A DNA stretch of 64,000 nucleotides from Atopobium fossor DSM 15642 (GTDB lineage Bacteria > Actinomycetota > Coriobacteriia > Coriobacteriales > Atopobiaceae), in NCBI RefSeq assembly GCF_000483125.1, contig NZ_AXXR01000004.1, positions 62,001-126,000 on the forward strand. The letters are read 5' to 3'. A model generated the notes under the pieces. The model did not search any database. It was not told the origin of the DNA and was given only the letters and a program-made list of their open reading frames with translations. This document shows positions 35,428 to 43,955 of this stretch, in pieces. The first letter of the stretch is position 1; every line of letters starts with the position of its first letter. Both the position numbers and the translations under genes were made by a program.

Positions 35428-37041
35428 ATGGCCGAGAAGCCCATTAAGCGCGCTCTTGTTTCGGTAACCGACAAAACCGGCGTCATTGATTTTGTAAAGA
35501 CACTGGAAAGTGAATTTGGTGTTGAGGTGATATCTACCGGTGGTACTGCACGTGTGTTGGCAGATGCTGGAGTGCGCGTGATTCCTATAGAGGAATATAC
35601 GGGCTTCCCCGAAATGATGGACGGTCGTGTTAAGACGCTTCATCCTAAGGTTCATGGTGGTTTGCTGTGCCGTCGTGATGACGAAGGTCATCTGGCAGAC
35701 GCAGCTGCTCATGATATTGGCATGATTGATTTGGTATGCGTTAATCTATACGAGTTTGAGAAAACGGTGGCCAATCCAGACGTAACGTTTGCAGATGCTA
35801 TTGAGCATATTGATATTGGTGGTCCATCAATGCTTCGCTCTGCAGCCAAGAACAACGATTCTGTTACGGTGGTAAGCGATCCAACAGACTACAAGGCCAT
35901 TTTGTCCGAGATGCGTGCTCATGGTGGTGCTACTACATTGGATACCCGCCGTAAGCTAGCGCTTAAGGTGTACTCCACTACAGCTGCGTATGACAAGGCA
36001 ATTTCCATGTGGCTTGCATCTAACCTTACAGCAGGTAGTGACGCTACCGTCAATCAGCCTACTTCTAATTTTCCCGAGCAACTGATTGTTAGTGCAACTA
36101 AAGAACAAGACCTACGGTATGGTGAGAACCCCCGTCAATCTGCAGCATTTTACGTAGCTCCTGATGCGCCAGAGCATTCACTTGCTCGTGCTCAACAACT
36201 CCAAGGTAAGCCCTTATCCTACAACAATTTGTTGGATACCGATGCCGCTTGGAGTGCTGTTCGTGAGTTTGATGAACCTGCAGTAATCATTCTTAAGCAT
36301 CAAAATCCCTGTGGTTCTGCCACTGCAGAAAATGTAACCGAGGCATATGATCGCGCCTTTGCCTGCGATCCCGTTTCTGCTTTTGGTGGCATTATTGCAG
36401 TCAATCGTGAAGTACCCCTCTCTTTAGTTGAGCATTTTGCAGACGTACATAAGCAGTTTGTTGAGGTTATGATTGCTCCGAGTTATACAGCTGAGGCACT
36501 TGAGCGTCTATCTAAACGTACTAATATGCGCGTTTTGGCAACTGGTGGTGTAGACCGCACCATTGGTCATGAAATTCGAACGGTGGATGGTGGCATTTTA
36601 GTCCAGGATATTGATCACGTAGACGAGGATGTTACAAGCTTTACAGTCCCCACCAAGCGTCAACCTACACAGGCCGAGATGGACGATCTTTTATTTGCGT
36701 GGAAGGTTTGCAAAACGGTTAAGTCCAATGCAATTTTAGTTGCTAAAGACAAGGCTGGTTTAGGCATGGGACCCGGCCAGCCCAATCGCGTGGATGCTGC
36801 ACTGTTGGCGTGTGAGCGTGCAGAAAAGGCTTGCGAACGCATGGGCGTAGAGGCAGCTGGGTTGGTTGCAGCATCCGATGCTTTCTTCCCCTTCCGCGAC
36901 AACGTGGATGTGTTGGCCAAACATGGTGTCACAGCTATTATTCAGCCAGGTGGCAGCATGCGCGATGATGAGTCTATTGCTGCTTGCAATGAATATGGCA
37001 TTGCCATGGTCTTTACGGGTAATCGTCATTTCCGTCACTAA
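35428..37041 (+). CDS. purH: Bifunctional AICAR formyltransferase/IMP cyclohydrolase
   Basis: 537 residues. Performs the last two steps to IMP. The N-terminal MGS-like cyclohydrolase (about 1-200) has SVTDKTGVIDF, STGGTARVL, EMMDGRVKTLHPKVHGGLL and IDIGGPSMLRSAAKN. The C-terminal transformylase has LRYGENPRQSAAFY, ILKHQNPCGSA, SAFGGIIAVNR and SDAFFPFRD. AAGGAG precedes the ATG. It interrupts the functional set arcC / agmatine genes but has its own promoter region and terminator. Confidence 0.97.
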   Translation: MAEKPIKRALVSVTDKTGVIDFVKTLESEFGVEVISTGGTARVLADAGVRVIPIEEYTGFPEMMDGRVKTLHPKVHGGLLCRRDDEGHLADAAAHDIGMIDLVCVNLYEFEKTVANPDVTFADAIEHIDIGGPSMLRSAAKNNDSVTVVSDPTDYKAILSEMRAHGGATTLDTRRKLALKVYSTTAAYDKAISMWLASNLTAGSDATVNQPTSNFPEQLIVSATKEQDLRYGENPRQSAAFYVAPDAPEHSLARAQQLQGKPLSYNNLLDTDAAWSAVREFDEPAVIILKHQNPCGSATAENVTEAYDRAFACDPVSAFGGIIAVNREVPLSLVEHFADVHKQFVEVMIAPSYTAEALERLSKRTNMRVLATGGVDRTIGHEIRTVDGGILVQDIDHVDEDVTSFTVPTKRQPTQAEMDDLLFAWKVCKTVKSNAILVAKDKAGLGMGPGQPNRVDAALLACERAEKACERMGVEAAGLVAASDAFFPFRDNVDVLAKHGVTAIIQPGGSMRDDESIAACNEYGIAMVFTGNRHFRH

Positions 37042-37078
37042 ACGTTACTTGCACTTAGCAAGCGTACGTTCTTAAGTA

Positions 37079-37113
37079 AAAAACGCTGGAACAGTTTTTG
37101 TTCCAGCGTTTTG
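37079..37113. terminator. Bidirectional terminator between purH and the LuxR regulator
   Basis: AAAACGCTGGAACA/TGTTCCAGCGTTTT with A and T runs on the two sides. It serves both convergent genes. Confidence 0.9.
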
Positions 37114-37136
37114 CTTGCGTAGCTTATGGCGCCCCA

Positions 37137-38120
37137 CTAGCTTGCCCAGAAATCCTTACGGAGATCTTCTCGGTTGGCTTGCTCGCATTTTTTCATGATG
37201 TTATGCAGGTGTGTCTTAATGGTGCCCTCAGCCAAGATGAGTTCACTTGCAATTTCTCGGTTGTTTTTCCCTTGCATAGCAAGACCCAAAATTTCACGCT
37301 CGCGCTTGGAGAGACCATGGGCGGCTGCATAGGCAGGAAGACGATCTTCTATGTGCTCGTTTAGGCGATGAGCTTCGCCCTCATCAGTCTTTGCTTCGGG
37401 AGGTTCATTAAAGTGCAGGCTCAGAATTTCAAGAGCGGGGCGCGCTACGGTATAGGTGAGGTACAGCATCATGATGTTCTCTGAAAAATTACGAGATGAG
37501 AGGAATAGTGCTGCAAAGATGCTGTCTTGACCAGGAATGGGTAGGTTGAGAATAACAAGGGTATCTTCAATGAGGATGCCGGCAATGAGAATGCTTAATA
37601 TCACCATCATGCGAGTTCGTTTAGTAATGCGCTGATGCATAATCTCGTCATCGCTCTTTTGGTATCGATATCGTGCATATACAAGACAGAAAATAAGTGA
37701 TATTTGTCGCATGGTGTAAAACAACCATTGCCTAAAAGGACCGTATGGCATTACTACTACGATGCCGGTACAAACCACAATAAAGATAACTGCTGGAATA
37801 ACTACAGCACGTAAGCGATGTACATCAACAATATCGAGGACAACGTACCAAAAACAAGAAAGAATTGCTGCACCAATAAGAATACGGAATGCCGGGAGGT
37901 CAATATCGTAGTAATTGGATGGATTAATGTTTGAGATATTTTGTACCATCCACTCAGAGCCAAAGATGCTAGCAAGTTCCGCAAAGTAAAAGATAAAAAA
38001 CAAGGCTTGCGGAATATAACGATTACGATGGGATACTGCCCAAGCAGCTCCGCAGATACTTGCGGTTGCAATACAGATAAAAAGCAGCGCAATCGTATAC
38101 ACGAAGAAGAATAAACTCAT
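37137..38120 (-). CDS. Membrane-bound LuxR-type regulator (AguR-like)
   Basis: 327 residues. About seven hydrophobic helices fill residues 1-230 (for example LFFFVYTIALLFICIATASI and MVILSILIAGILIEDTLVI). A LuxR/GerE helix-turn-helix lies at the C-terminus (LSKREREILGLAMQGKNNREIASELILAEGTIKTHLHNI). It is a one-component design in which the membrane part senses and the tail binds DNA. Low-GC cocci regulate agmatine deiminase genes with the LuxR-type membrane protein AguR, and this gene is divergent from such a cluster, so the same role is inferred. The ATG at 38120 was chosen; a TTG at 38165 would add 15 residues. Confidence 0.85.
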   Translation of the reverse strand: MSLFFFVYTIALLFICIATASICGAAWAVSHRNRYIPQALFFIFYFAELASIFGSEWMVQNISNINPSNYYDIDLPAFRILIGAAILSCFWYVVLDIVDVHRLRAVVIPAVIFIVVCTGIVVVMPYGPFRQWLFYTMRQISLIFCLVYARYRYQKSDDEIMHQRITKRTRMMVILSILIAGILIEDTLVILNLPIPGQDSIFAALFLSSRNFSENIMMLYLTYTVARPALEILSLHFNEPPEAKTDEGEAHRLNEHIEDRLPAYAAAHGLSKREREILGLAMQGKNNREIASELILAEGTIKTHLHNIMKKCEQANREDLRKDFWAS

Positions 38121-38179
38121 ACTGCTCTTCTCATTTCTAAAAATATAAACCCTTAAAGTAATCAATATGTCTAGCTTAG

Positions 38180-38345
38180 GTATACCCAGCCTGAACTGAT
38201 AGTTTATCGAAGTTTAAAAACTGCGAACGTTCATAAACTTAAATGAGCTAGACCAAATGCTGCTCGAGTCCCATTGTTATAAGTGAAATTGCGTGCAATA
38301 GAAAGCGCATTCTAAATATGGGCTCGAGCCTTTTGAAAGGAGGTT
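38180..38345 (+). promoter_or_regulatory. Divergent control region of regulator and antiporter
   Basis: It holds GCTCGAGTCCCAT (38262-38274) paired with ATGGGCTCGAGC (38318-38329), off by one base. Upstream, around 38196-38240, there are repeated AGTTTA/TAAACTT half-sites. TTGTTATAAG at about 38274-38283 could include a -10. The far arm lies just before the RBS, so a leader hairpin is also possible. Confidence 0.5.
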
Positions 38346-38350
38346 GCACA

Positions 38351-39781
38351 ATGGAGAAGAAAAAATTTAGCTTCCTGAGCGTAATTCTTTCCGTTATTTG
38401 CGTCGTGTTTGTAGCAGAAGCTGCAGCACCCGCAGCAGCCATTGGCAACGCACAGTTTTTCTGGTGGATCTTCCTCATCATCACCTTCTTGCTTCCTTAT
38501 GGCATGGTTGTTGCTGAGTTGGGTACTACCTACGACTCCGATGGTGGTCTGTACGACTGGATTCGTGAGGCATTTGGTGACAAGTGGGGCTCTCGCGTAG
38601 CGTGGTACTACTGGATTAATTACCCGTTGTGGATTGCATCCTGCGCAACCCTATTCCCTGATATTTTGGGCATGGTATTTGGCATTGAGTTTTCTCTAGT
38701 TGCCAAGATGGCTATTGAGCTGGCTTTTGTGTGGGTTGTTGTAGTCATGTCCTTCTCTAAGGTATCTGACTCTGAGTGGATTCTCAATGGTGGTGCAGTT
38801 ATTAAGGTGGCAATTGCTGTTGCAGTTGGCGCACTTGGTATTTGGTATGCAACTCAAAATGGCTTTGCATCCGATATGTCAGCTCAAACGTTCTTGCCAA
38901 GTTTTGATGGCACAGCTCTGACCAACTTGTCCATCATCTTGTTTAATTTCATGGGCTTTGAGGTTGTTTGCACCTTTGCATCTGACATGGAGCATCCCGA
39001 GAAAGACATCCCCAAGGCAATTATTCTTGGCGGTCTTGCTATTGCAGCCATTTACCTGTTTGCTTCCTTTGGTATTGGCGCAGCTATTTCTGCCGATGCA
39101 ATCGATCCGGACTTTGGCATGATTGTTGCGGTTCAGACCATGGTTGGCAGCTCACCCATCTTTGGCATTATTTCTATTGCATTTTTGCTAACCCTGTTTG
39201 CCAATATGGCTTCTTGGTCCTTTGGTGTTAACTTTGTTGCTGATTATGCTGCAAAGCATGGCAACATGCCCAAGATTTTTGCTCGTGAGAGCGCTAAGAC
39301 CGAGATGCCCAATGGCGCGGCTATTGTCGACGGTATTGTAGCCTCCTTGGCTTTGTGCCTGCAGCTCATTCCTAACGAGACCATTGCTAATAACATCTTC
39401 TGGATGCTTTTCTCGATGAACGTAGTGTTCTTGCTCATTAGCTATATTCCTATGTTCCCCGCATTCCTGAAGCTTCGTAAGGTTGATCCTAACCGCAAGC
39501 GTGTTTTCAAGTTCCCCTTCCAGGGCGCTATGCAAATGATTGCTTTAGCAGTTCCGGCAATTGAACTGGTACTCTGCATCATTGCAACAGTTGTATTCCC
39601 TGGCCTTGAGGGTGACTGGAGCTTCCTCATTGGTACGCTGGTATTCATCGTGCTTGGCGAAGTAGTCCGCGTATGGTCCGCTCGTGGTCGTGAGGTCGAG
39701 TACACGGGCCTTACTGCCGAACTTGCTGCTCAGCGTCTTGCAGAAGAGTCTGCCCAGCCTGCTGAGAATACCGAGGAGTAA
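38351..39781 (+). CDS. aguD: APC-family antiporter, probable agmatine:putrescine exchanger
   Basis: 476 residues with about twelve TM helices and the usual APC entry, where the first helix holds AAAPAAAIGNAQF. GGLYDWIREAFG and NFMGFEVVCTFASDMEHPEKDIPKA are superfamily blocks. The ATG at 38351 has AAAGGAGG upstream. Placement directly before putrescine carbamoyltransferase and agmatine deiminase, and divergent from an AguR-like regulator, indicates agmatine/putrescine exchange. Sequence alone would also allow arginine/ornithine or glutamate/GABA exchange. Confidence 0.8.
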   Translation: MEKKKFSFLSVILSVICVVFVAEAAAPAAAIGNAQFFWWIFLIITFLLPYGMVVAELGTTYDSDGGLYDWIREAFGDKWGSRVAWYYWINYPLWIASCATLFPDILGMVFGIEFSLVAKMAIELAFVWVVVVMSFSKVSDSEWILNGGAVIKVAIAVAVGALGIWYATQNGFASDMSAQTFLPSFDGTALTNLSIILFNFMGFEVVCTFASDMEHPEKDIPKAIILGGLAIAAIYLFASFGIGAAISADAIDPDFGMIVAVQTMVGSSPIFGIISIAFLLTLFANMASWSFGVNFVADYAAKHGNMPKIFARESAKTEMPNGAAIVDGIVASLALCLQLIPNETIANNIFWMLFSMNVVFLLISYIPMFPAFLKLRKVDPNRKRVFKFPFQGAMQMIALAVPAIELVLCIIATVVFPGLEGDWSFLIGTLVFIVLGEVVRVWSARGREVEYTGLTAELAAQRLAEESAQPAENTEE

Positions 39782-40233
39782 GTAACTTCCCCTCAGCGCT
39801 TCTGCGCCATTTCGCCCCCGTACTTTTTGCTCCCGTGCTATTTAATGGTTTGACCGTTGTCTATCCATTATTAATTTTAATAATGGATAGACGGCTCTAA
39901 AAAAGAAAAAAGTCACGCTAATAGGTAGACAGATCTTAAAAAAGCAAAGAGTGTTGTTGTAAGCAAGTATGCGGTGAAGTATGCAGTGAAGATAGCTACT
40001 CGTTACTGGGATTTGAGCCACTGACCTCTTCTGCGCTAGGGTAATTTATCCCAATTTATCTGCGGTGATTATAAGGTTTAGGGTAGGTATAGAGGCCGTC
40101 TACATTTAAACATCCAGTATAAACTCGCGTTTTTGTTGCAAGTAGGTAATGTGGAAGGTGTAGGAGCGCGACACCCACATACCTTTGTACGTGTCGTCAA
40201 TTGGTTAAGCGCCAAAGTAAAGGAGAATGTCTC
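39782..40233. other. Long intergenic region between aguD and aguB
   Basis: 452 bp with no supported coding frame. It contains a perfect 34-bp palindrome (39859-39892), a degenerate direct repeat of about 25 bp (39881-39905 and 39920-39945), A-rich runs, and a segment near 40008-40050 resembling the 3' half of a tRNA in reverse. Promoter for aguB presumably lies in the last 100 bp. Confidence 0.5.
39859..39892. repeat. Perfect 34-bp palindrome
   Basis: Arms GTCTATCCATTATTAA and TTAATAATGGATAGAC are exact complements around TT. There is no T run on the plus strand, so it is not a standard terminator. Confidence 0.85.
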
Positions 40234-41313
40234 ATGGCTATGCCCAAGGACTTCATCGATTCTAATGATTTTACCAAGGAGCAGATTCTTGCTATTGAGG
40301 ATCTTGCTATTGCAATGAAGAAGGCCATCAAGGTTGACGGTTACTATCCTCACCTTCTTCGCAACCAGTCTCTTGGCATGATCTTCCAGCAGGTATCTAC
40401 CCGCACCCGCCTTTCCTTCGAGACCGCTATGACCGACCTTGGTGGACATGCTCAGTTCTATGGCCCTGGCACCATTCAGCTTGGTGGCCATGAGTCTTTG
40501 GGCGACACCGCTCGTGTAATGGGTTCTCTGCTCGACATCATGATGGCTCGTGTAAATCGTCATAAGGATGTTGTAGGTTTGGCAGAGGGCTCTGCGGTTC
40601 CCGTAATCAATGGCATGTCTGAGTTCAATCACCCCACCCAGGAAATGGGTGACCTTCTTACCATGCTCGAGAACCTTCCCGAGGGTAAGTCCATCCAGGA
40701 TTGCACCTTGGCATTCATTGGCGATGCAACTCAGGTCTGCGTTTCTCTGATGTTTATTGCATCCAAAATTGGTATGCACTTTGTACAGTTTGGACCTAAG
40801 GGTCACCAGGTATGCGATGGTGGCTTGCATGTAGGCACCAAGGAAGAGCGTGCAGAGTTTGGTCGTCAGCTTATGGAGATTGGCGAGAAGAACTGCAAAG
40901 AGTCCGGCGGTACCATTGTTATCTCTGATGACATTGAGTGCATCAAGGGTGCAGACTTTATTTACACCGATGTATGGTATGGCCTGTATGACGAGGAGGA
41001 GTCCGGCGAGAACTACATGGACGTCTTCTATCCTAAATACCAGGTAACCATGGACATGATGAACTTTGCTGGTCCTAACTCCAAGTTCATGCACTGCCTG
41101 CCCGCTACTCGTAACGAGGAAGTAACCGACGAGGTTATGGACAATCCTGAGCGCTCTTTGTGCTGGGATGAGGCGGAGAATCGCAAGCACTCCATTCGTG
41201 CTCTGCTTGCTGCGCTTGGCAAACGTACTCCTCTTAATGATGAGGATGTTGAGTACTCCGCTAAGGCAGAGCTTCACGCTGCTCTTGATAAGATCAACGA
41301 GCTCCAGGCATAA
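40234..41313 (+). CDS. aguB: Putrescine carbamoyltransferase
   Basis: 359 residues. It splits N-carbamoylputrescine with phosphate into putrescine and carbamoyl phosphate. Carbamoyl-phosphate site: STRTR (55-59), and HCLPA near the C-terminus. Ornithine carbamoyltransferases have a DxxxSMG loop; here the position reads [12 protein letters not shown], and [15 protein letters not shown] replaces the OTC sequence. Both features mark the putrescine enzyme. ATG at 40234 with AAAGGAG 8 nt upstream. Strong codon bias suggests high expression. aguA follows after 82 nt. Confidence 0.92.
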   Translation: MAMPKDFIDSNDFTKEQILAIEDLAIAMKKAIKVDGYYPHLLRNQSLGMIFQQVSTRTRLSFETAMTDLGGHAQFYGPGTIQLGGHESLGDTARVMGSLLDIMMARVNRHKDVVGLAEGSAVPVINGMSEFNHPTQEMGDLLTMLENLPEGKSIQDCTLAFIGDATQVCVSLMFIASKIGMHFVQFGPKGHQVCDGGLHVGTKEERAEFGRQLMEIGEKNCKESGGTIVISDDIECIKGADFIYTDVWYGLYDEEESGENYMDVFYPKYQVTMDMMNFAGPNSKFMHCLPATRNEEVTDEVMDNPERSLCWDEAENRKHSIRALLAALGKRTPLNDEDVEYSAKAELHAALDKINELQA

Positions 41314-41395
41314 ATTGCTGGTTAATGCTTATTAAAGTGCCGGGAGCAAGGGGCTTCCGGCATGTTTTGGAATCAAATTATCAAGGAGGTTCCAC

Positions 41396-42598
41396 ATGCG
41401 TACTATTACCGAATCTGAGTCCACTCCTAAGGCCGACGGCTTTTTCATGCCTGCAGAGTTTGCTCCCCAAGATCGCGTTTGGATGGGCTGGCCTCATCGT
41501 ACCGATACATGGGCAAACGGTGCTAAACCTGCTCAGGAGCAGTATGCAAATGTAGCTCGTGCAATTGCAGAGTTCACTCCTGTTGTTATGTGTGTCAATC
41601 AGGTTGACTATGCAAACTGTAAGGCTGTGTTCGAGAATGACGAGAACGTAACCGTTCTTGAGATGACCACCGACGACGCATGGTTCCGTGACACTGGTGC
41701 AACGTATGTCATCAACGGCAAGGGCGAGAAGCGCGCTAACCACTGGCACTTTAACGCTTATGGCGGTATGGTTGATGGATTGTACTTCCCTTGGGATAAG
41801 GACGAGCAAATCGCTTTGAAGATGGCTGAGTTTTCTGGTGTACGTCGTTATCGTCCCGATGACATGATTTTGGAGGGTGGCTCCATTACCGTTGACGGCG
41901 AGGGCACCGTTATTGTTACCGATCAGTGCTTGTTGTCTCCTGGCCGCACTGCTTCTGCAGTACGTGTGGACGAGCCCGATGCAGGTATTTGGCCTACCTT
42001 TGCTCTTAAGTATCAGCCTTGGAGCGAGGAACTTCGTGAATACATGACCGAGCACCTTAAGGAGTATTTGGGTGTTGAGAAGGTCATTTGGGTTAAGGAA
42101 GGCATTGATCCCGAAGAGACCAACGGTCACATTGACGACGTTGCCACCTTTGTTGCTCCTGGTGTTGTTGCAGTTATCTGGACTGACGATCCTGAATATC
42201 CTTTTTATAGTCAGTGCCATGCAGCCTATGAGACCCTTTCTAATGCAACCGATGCAAAGGGTCGCAAGCTCAAGGTATACAAGCTTCCCATGCCTGTTAA
42301 TCCACTGTTTATGACTCAGGAAGCGTGCGATTCTATTGACATCGACGAGAATGCAGAGCCTCGCGTTCCCGATGAGCCTCTCATTGCCTCTTACATGAAC
42401 TACCTGGTAACAAACAAGGGTGTTATTACTCCTCAGTATGGTGACGAGAATGATGCACTTGCTATTGAGACCCTCCAGAAGATTTATGACGAAACCTGGG
42501 GTGAGGGCGAGTACAAGGTAGTAGGCGTACAGTCCGAGCAAGTTGTATATGGTGGTGGCAACATCCACTGCATTACTCAGCAGGAGCCCAGCGCTTAA
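41396..42598 (+). CDS. aguA: Agmatine deiminase
   Basis: A 400-residue member of the guanidino-modifying (PAD) fold. Hydrolyses agmatine to N-carbamoylputrescine and NH3. Motifs: MGWPHRTDTW, TDDAWFRDTGATYVI, LEGGSITVDGEG, TNGHIDDVATFV (catalytic His), and C-terminal GGGNIHCITQQEP with nucleophile Cys392. AAGGAGG precedes the ATG. Length is slightly above the usual 365-385 because of an insertion around 325-350. Last gene of the cluster, followed by a terminator. Confidence 0.96.
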   Translation: MRTITESESTPKADGFFMPAEFAPQDRVWMGWPHRTDTWANGAKPAQEQYANVARAIAEFTPVVMCVNQVDYANCKAVFENDENVTVLEMTTDDAWFRDTGATYVINGKGEKRANHWHFNAYGGMVDGLYFPWDKDEQIALKMAEFSGVRRYRPDDMILEGGSITVDGEGTVIVTDQCLLSPGRTASAVRVDEPDAGIWPTFALKYQPWSEELREYMTEHLKEYLGVEKVIWVKEGIDPEETNGHIDDVATFVAPGVVAVIWTDDPEYPFYSQCHAAYETLSNATDAKGRKLKVYKLPMPVNPLFMTQEACDSIDIDENAEPRVPDEPLIASYMNYLVTNKGVITPQYGDENDALAIETLQKIYDETWGEGEYKVVGVQSEQVVYGGGNIHCITQQEPSA

Positions 42599-42643
42599 AC
42601 TGTATGCCAAGCATTCAGCACGGCTGGCACAACGAGCAATGGC

Positions 42644-42679
42644 AAGGGTCCTTCGCACATAAGCGTTGGACCCTTTTTG
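42644..42679 (+). terminator. Intrinsic terminator of aguA
   Basis: AAGGGTCC/GGACCCTT with a 16-nt loop, then a T run. Confidence 0.85.
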
Positions 42680-42714
42680 CAAGAACCTCTGTTTGATGTT
42701 TGATGTATTGCTGA

Positions 42715-43371
42715 CTACACTAAGACAGCTCCGTATAAGTAGCTTGCCCAGTTAGGGTCGTTAGGATCTGGGTTTTCTTGAATACGTTGCATGCCGCGGT
42801 GTTCATAAAAACGCCAGTTAGAGGCACTGTCTGTGGTAAGGAAAAAGCCAGGAGCGCCAGCTTCTTTAAAAAGCTTAATCATACCGTCTACCAACTTGCC
42901 ACCAATGCCTTTACCATGTAAAGCAGGCTCAAGCATAATCAAGTTAAGTTCCGCTTGTGCATAGGGGTTATTGGGGTTGTTAGCGATAAAATCATCGGCT
43001 GTTTTATGTTCGCGCAAATCGCCAAATAATGCGCCTTCAAGAGTGCGATTACCCGTCTCTTCTACACGCTTGTTACCACGTTCAATGAGTTTATCCAAAC
43101 GTGGACGCCAGCTTTCTACCAGGGTTTGCTTACCATGGGGGCTCAAGCCACCAAGGCAAACACCTACAACTACGCCGTCTTTCTCGGCAACATAAGCAAG
43201 GGGAGAGCGGAGTAGAGACCCTGCTAGGCTAAGAGAACCACACAGGAGCTTATCGTCGGGAAGCTCCACATTGTTGGTCCAGATGTGAGTGTATAGGGTG
43301 GCAACGTCTGTGAAGTCATTTTCTGTAAAAAGGCGGTAGGTAATGTTGAGGTCTTTGGTCTTTTCACCCAT
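42715..43371 (-). CDS. GNAT-family N-acetyltransferase
   Basis: 218 residues. Has a GNAT acetyl-CoA site (LEPALHGKGIGGKLVDGM), preceded by beta strands such as LAYVAEKDGVVVGVCLGG and followed by FFLTTDSASNWRFYEHRGM. Substrate cannot be inferred. The ATG at 43371 has AAAGGAG upstream; the extension to 43404 would be a leader. It is convergent with the agmatine genes. Confidence 0.88.
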   Translation of the reverse strand: MGEKTKDLNITYRLFTENDFTDVATLYTHIWTNNVELPDDKLLCGSLSLAGSLLRSPLAYVAEKDGVVVGVCLGGLSPHGKQTLVESWRPRLDKLIERGNKRVEETGNRTLEGALFGDLREHKTADDFIANNPNNPYAQAELNLIMLEPALHGKGIGGKLVDGMIKLFKEAGAPGFFLTTDSASNWRFYEHRGMQRIQENPDPNDPNWASYLYGAVLV

Positions 43372-43462
43372 GATTACTCCTTTGCAGGTATAGGTTGTGC
43401 GCATAGAAGTGCGTAAAGAGTTGTAAGAACGTTTTTAAATCCATTGTAGTATGGGGGTTGTT

Positions 43463-43573
43463 GTGGACATAGCATGGTTTGTCTATACGCTCGTAATTAT
43501 GCTGGCAGCGGTTATTGCCTGTGCCACATCACTTATGGTGTGGATTCTTACAACTAAAAATTTGCAGATGTAA
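43463..43573 (+). CDS. Possible 36-residue membrane peptide
   Basis: GTG start at 43463 with GGGGG about 6 nt upstream. The product is MDIAWFVYTLVIMLAAVIAC followed by ATSLMVWILTTKNLQM, almost entirely one TM helix. Its end runs into the amidohydrolase remnant in another frame. It could be a real small protein or the N-terminal relic of a broken transporter gene. Confidence 0.35.
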   Translation: MDIAWFVYTLVIMLAAVIACATSLMVWILTTKNLQM

Positions 43574-43683
43574 TTGTTCTCTCCAAGAACTTGTTTGATG
43601 TGGAACCGGCGGAGTATCTCACTACAGAAGTAGAGCTTACTGTTCACAATGGTCAAGTGCTTTACGAGAAGGACTTCCAGTAA
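43558..43683 (+). pseudogene. C-terminal remnant of an amidohydrolase (YtcJ-like)
   Basis: In the frame ending with TAA at 43681-43683 the translation is ADVIVLSKNLFDVEPAEYL followed by a short strand and NGQVLYEKDFQ. This is the characteristic C-terminal end of metal-dependent amidohydrolases of the YtcJ type (ADLIVLDRNLFxVxPxE...GGxxVY). A stop lies in frame immediately upstream and there is no start codon or RBS, so only about 40 residues of a normally 500-residue enzyme survive. Confidence 0.6.
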
Positions 43684-43746
43684 GTTTTAATTTTAAGCAA
43701 ATTGCATATGCATAGTTGTTATAGGTTTCTATAACCTACACTGCTC

Positions 43747-43781
43747 ATGAGCCCAGCGGCAGCTTGTTGGGCTCATTTTTT
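43747..43781 (+). terminator. Intrinsic terminator after the amidohydrolase remnant
   Basis: ATGAGCCCA/TGGGCTCAT stem followed by six Ts. It presumably once ended the lost gene. Confidence 0.88.
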
Positions 43782-43955
43782 GTGCGTTTAACAGCAAAAT
43801 GCTGCAAATTCAAGACACTAACCACTCGCCCGATATAACTTATCGCCTGTCGAACAACATGCCTTGGATACTGTATTTTTCTTTCAGTTACGGTAGATTT
43901 TATACGTATGCGTTTTAGTTTTTTCGTAAAGGAAGCGAAGAAAGAAGGTGAGTAC

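Noticed and set aside
40078-41277. A 399-codon open frame on the minus strand opposite aguB
   Set aside because: It is antisense to a gene with strong codon bias, has no RBS and its translation resembles no protein. Similar long antisense frames occur opposite aguA (41381-42682), gldA (22058-22909) and the carboxypeptidase gene (44550-45533), as expected from biased codon use.
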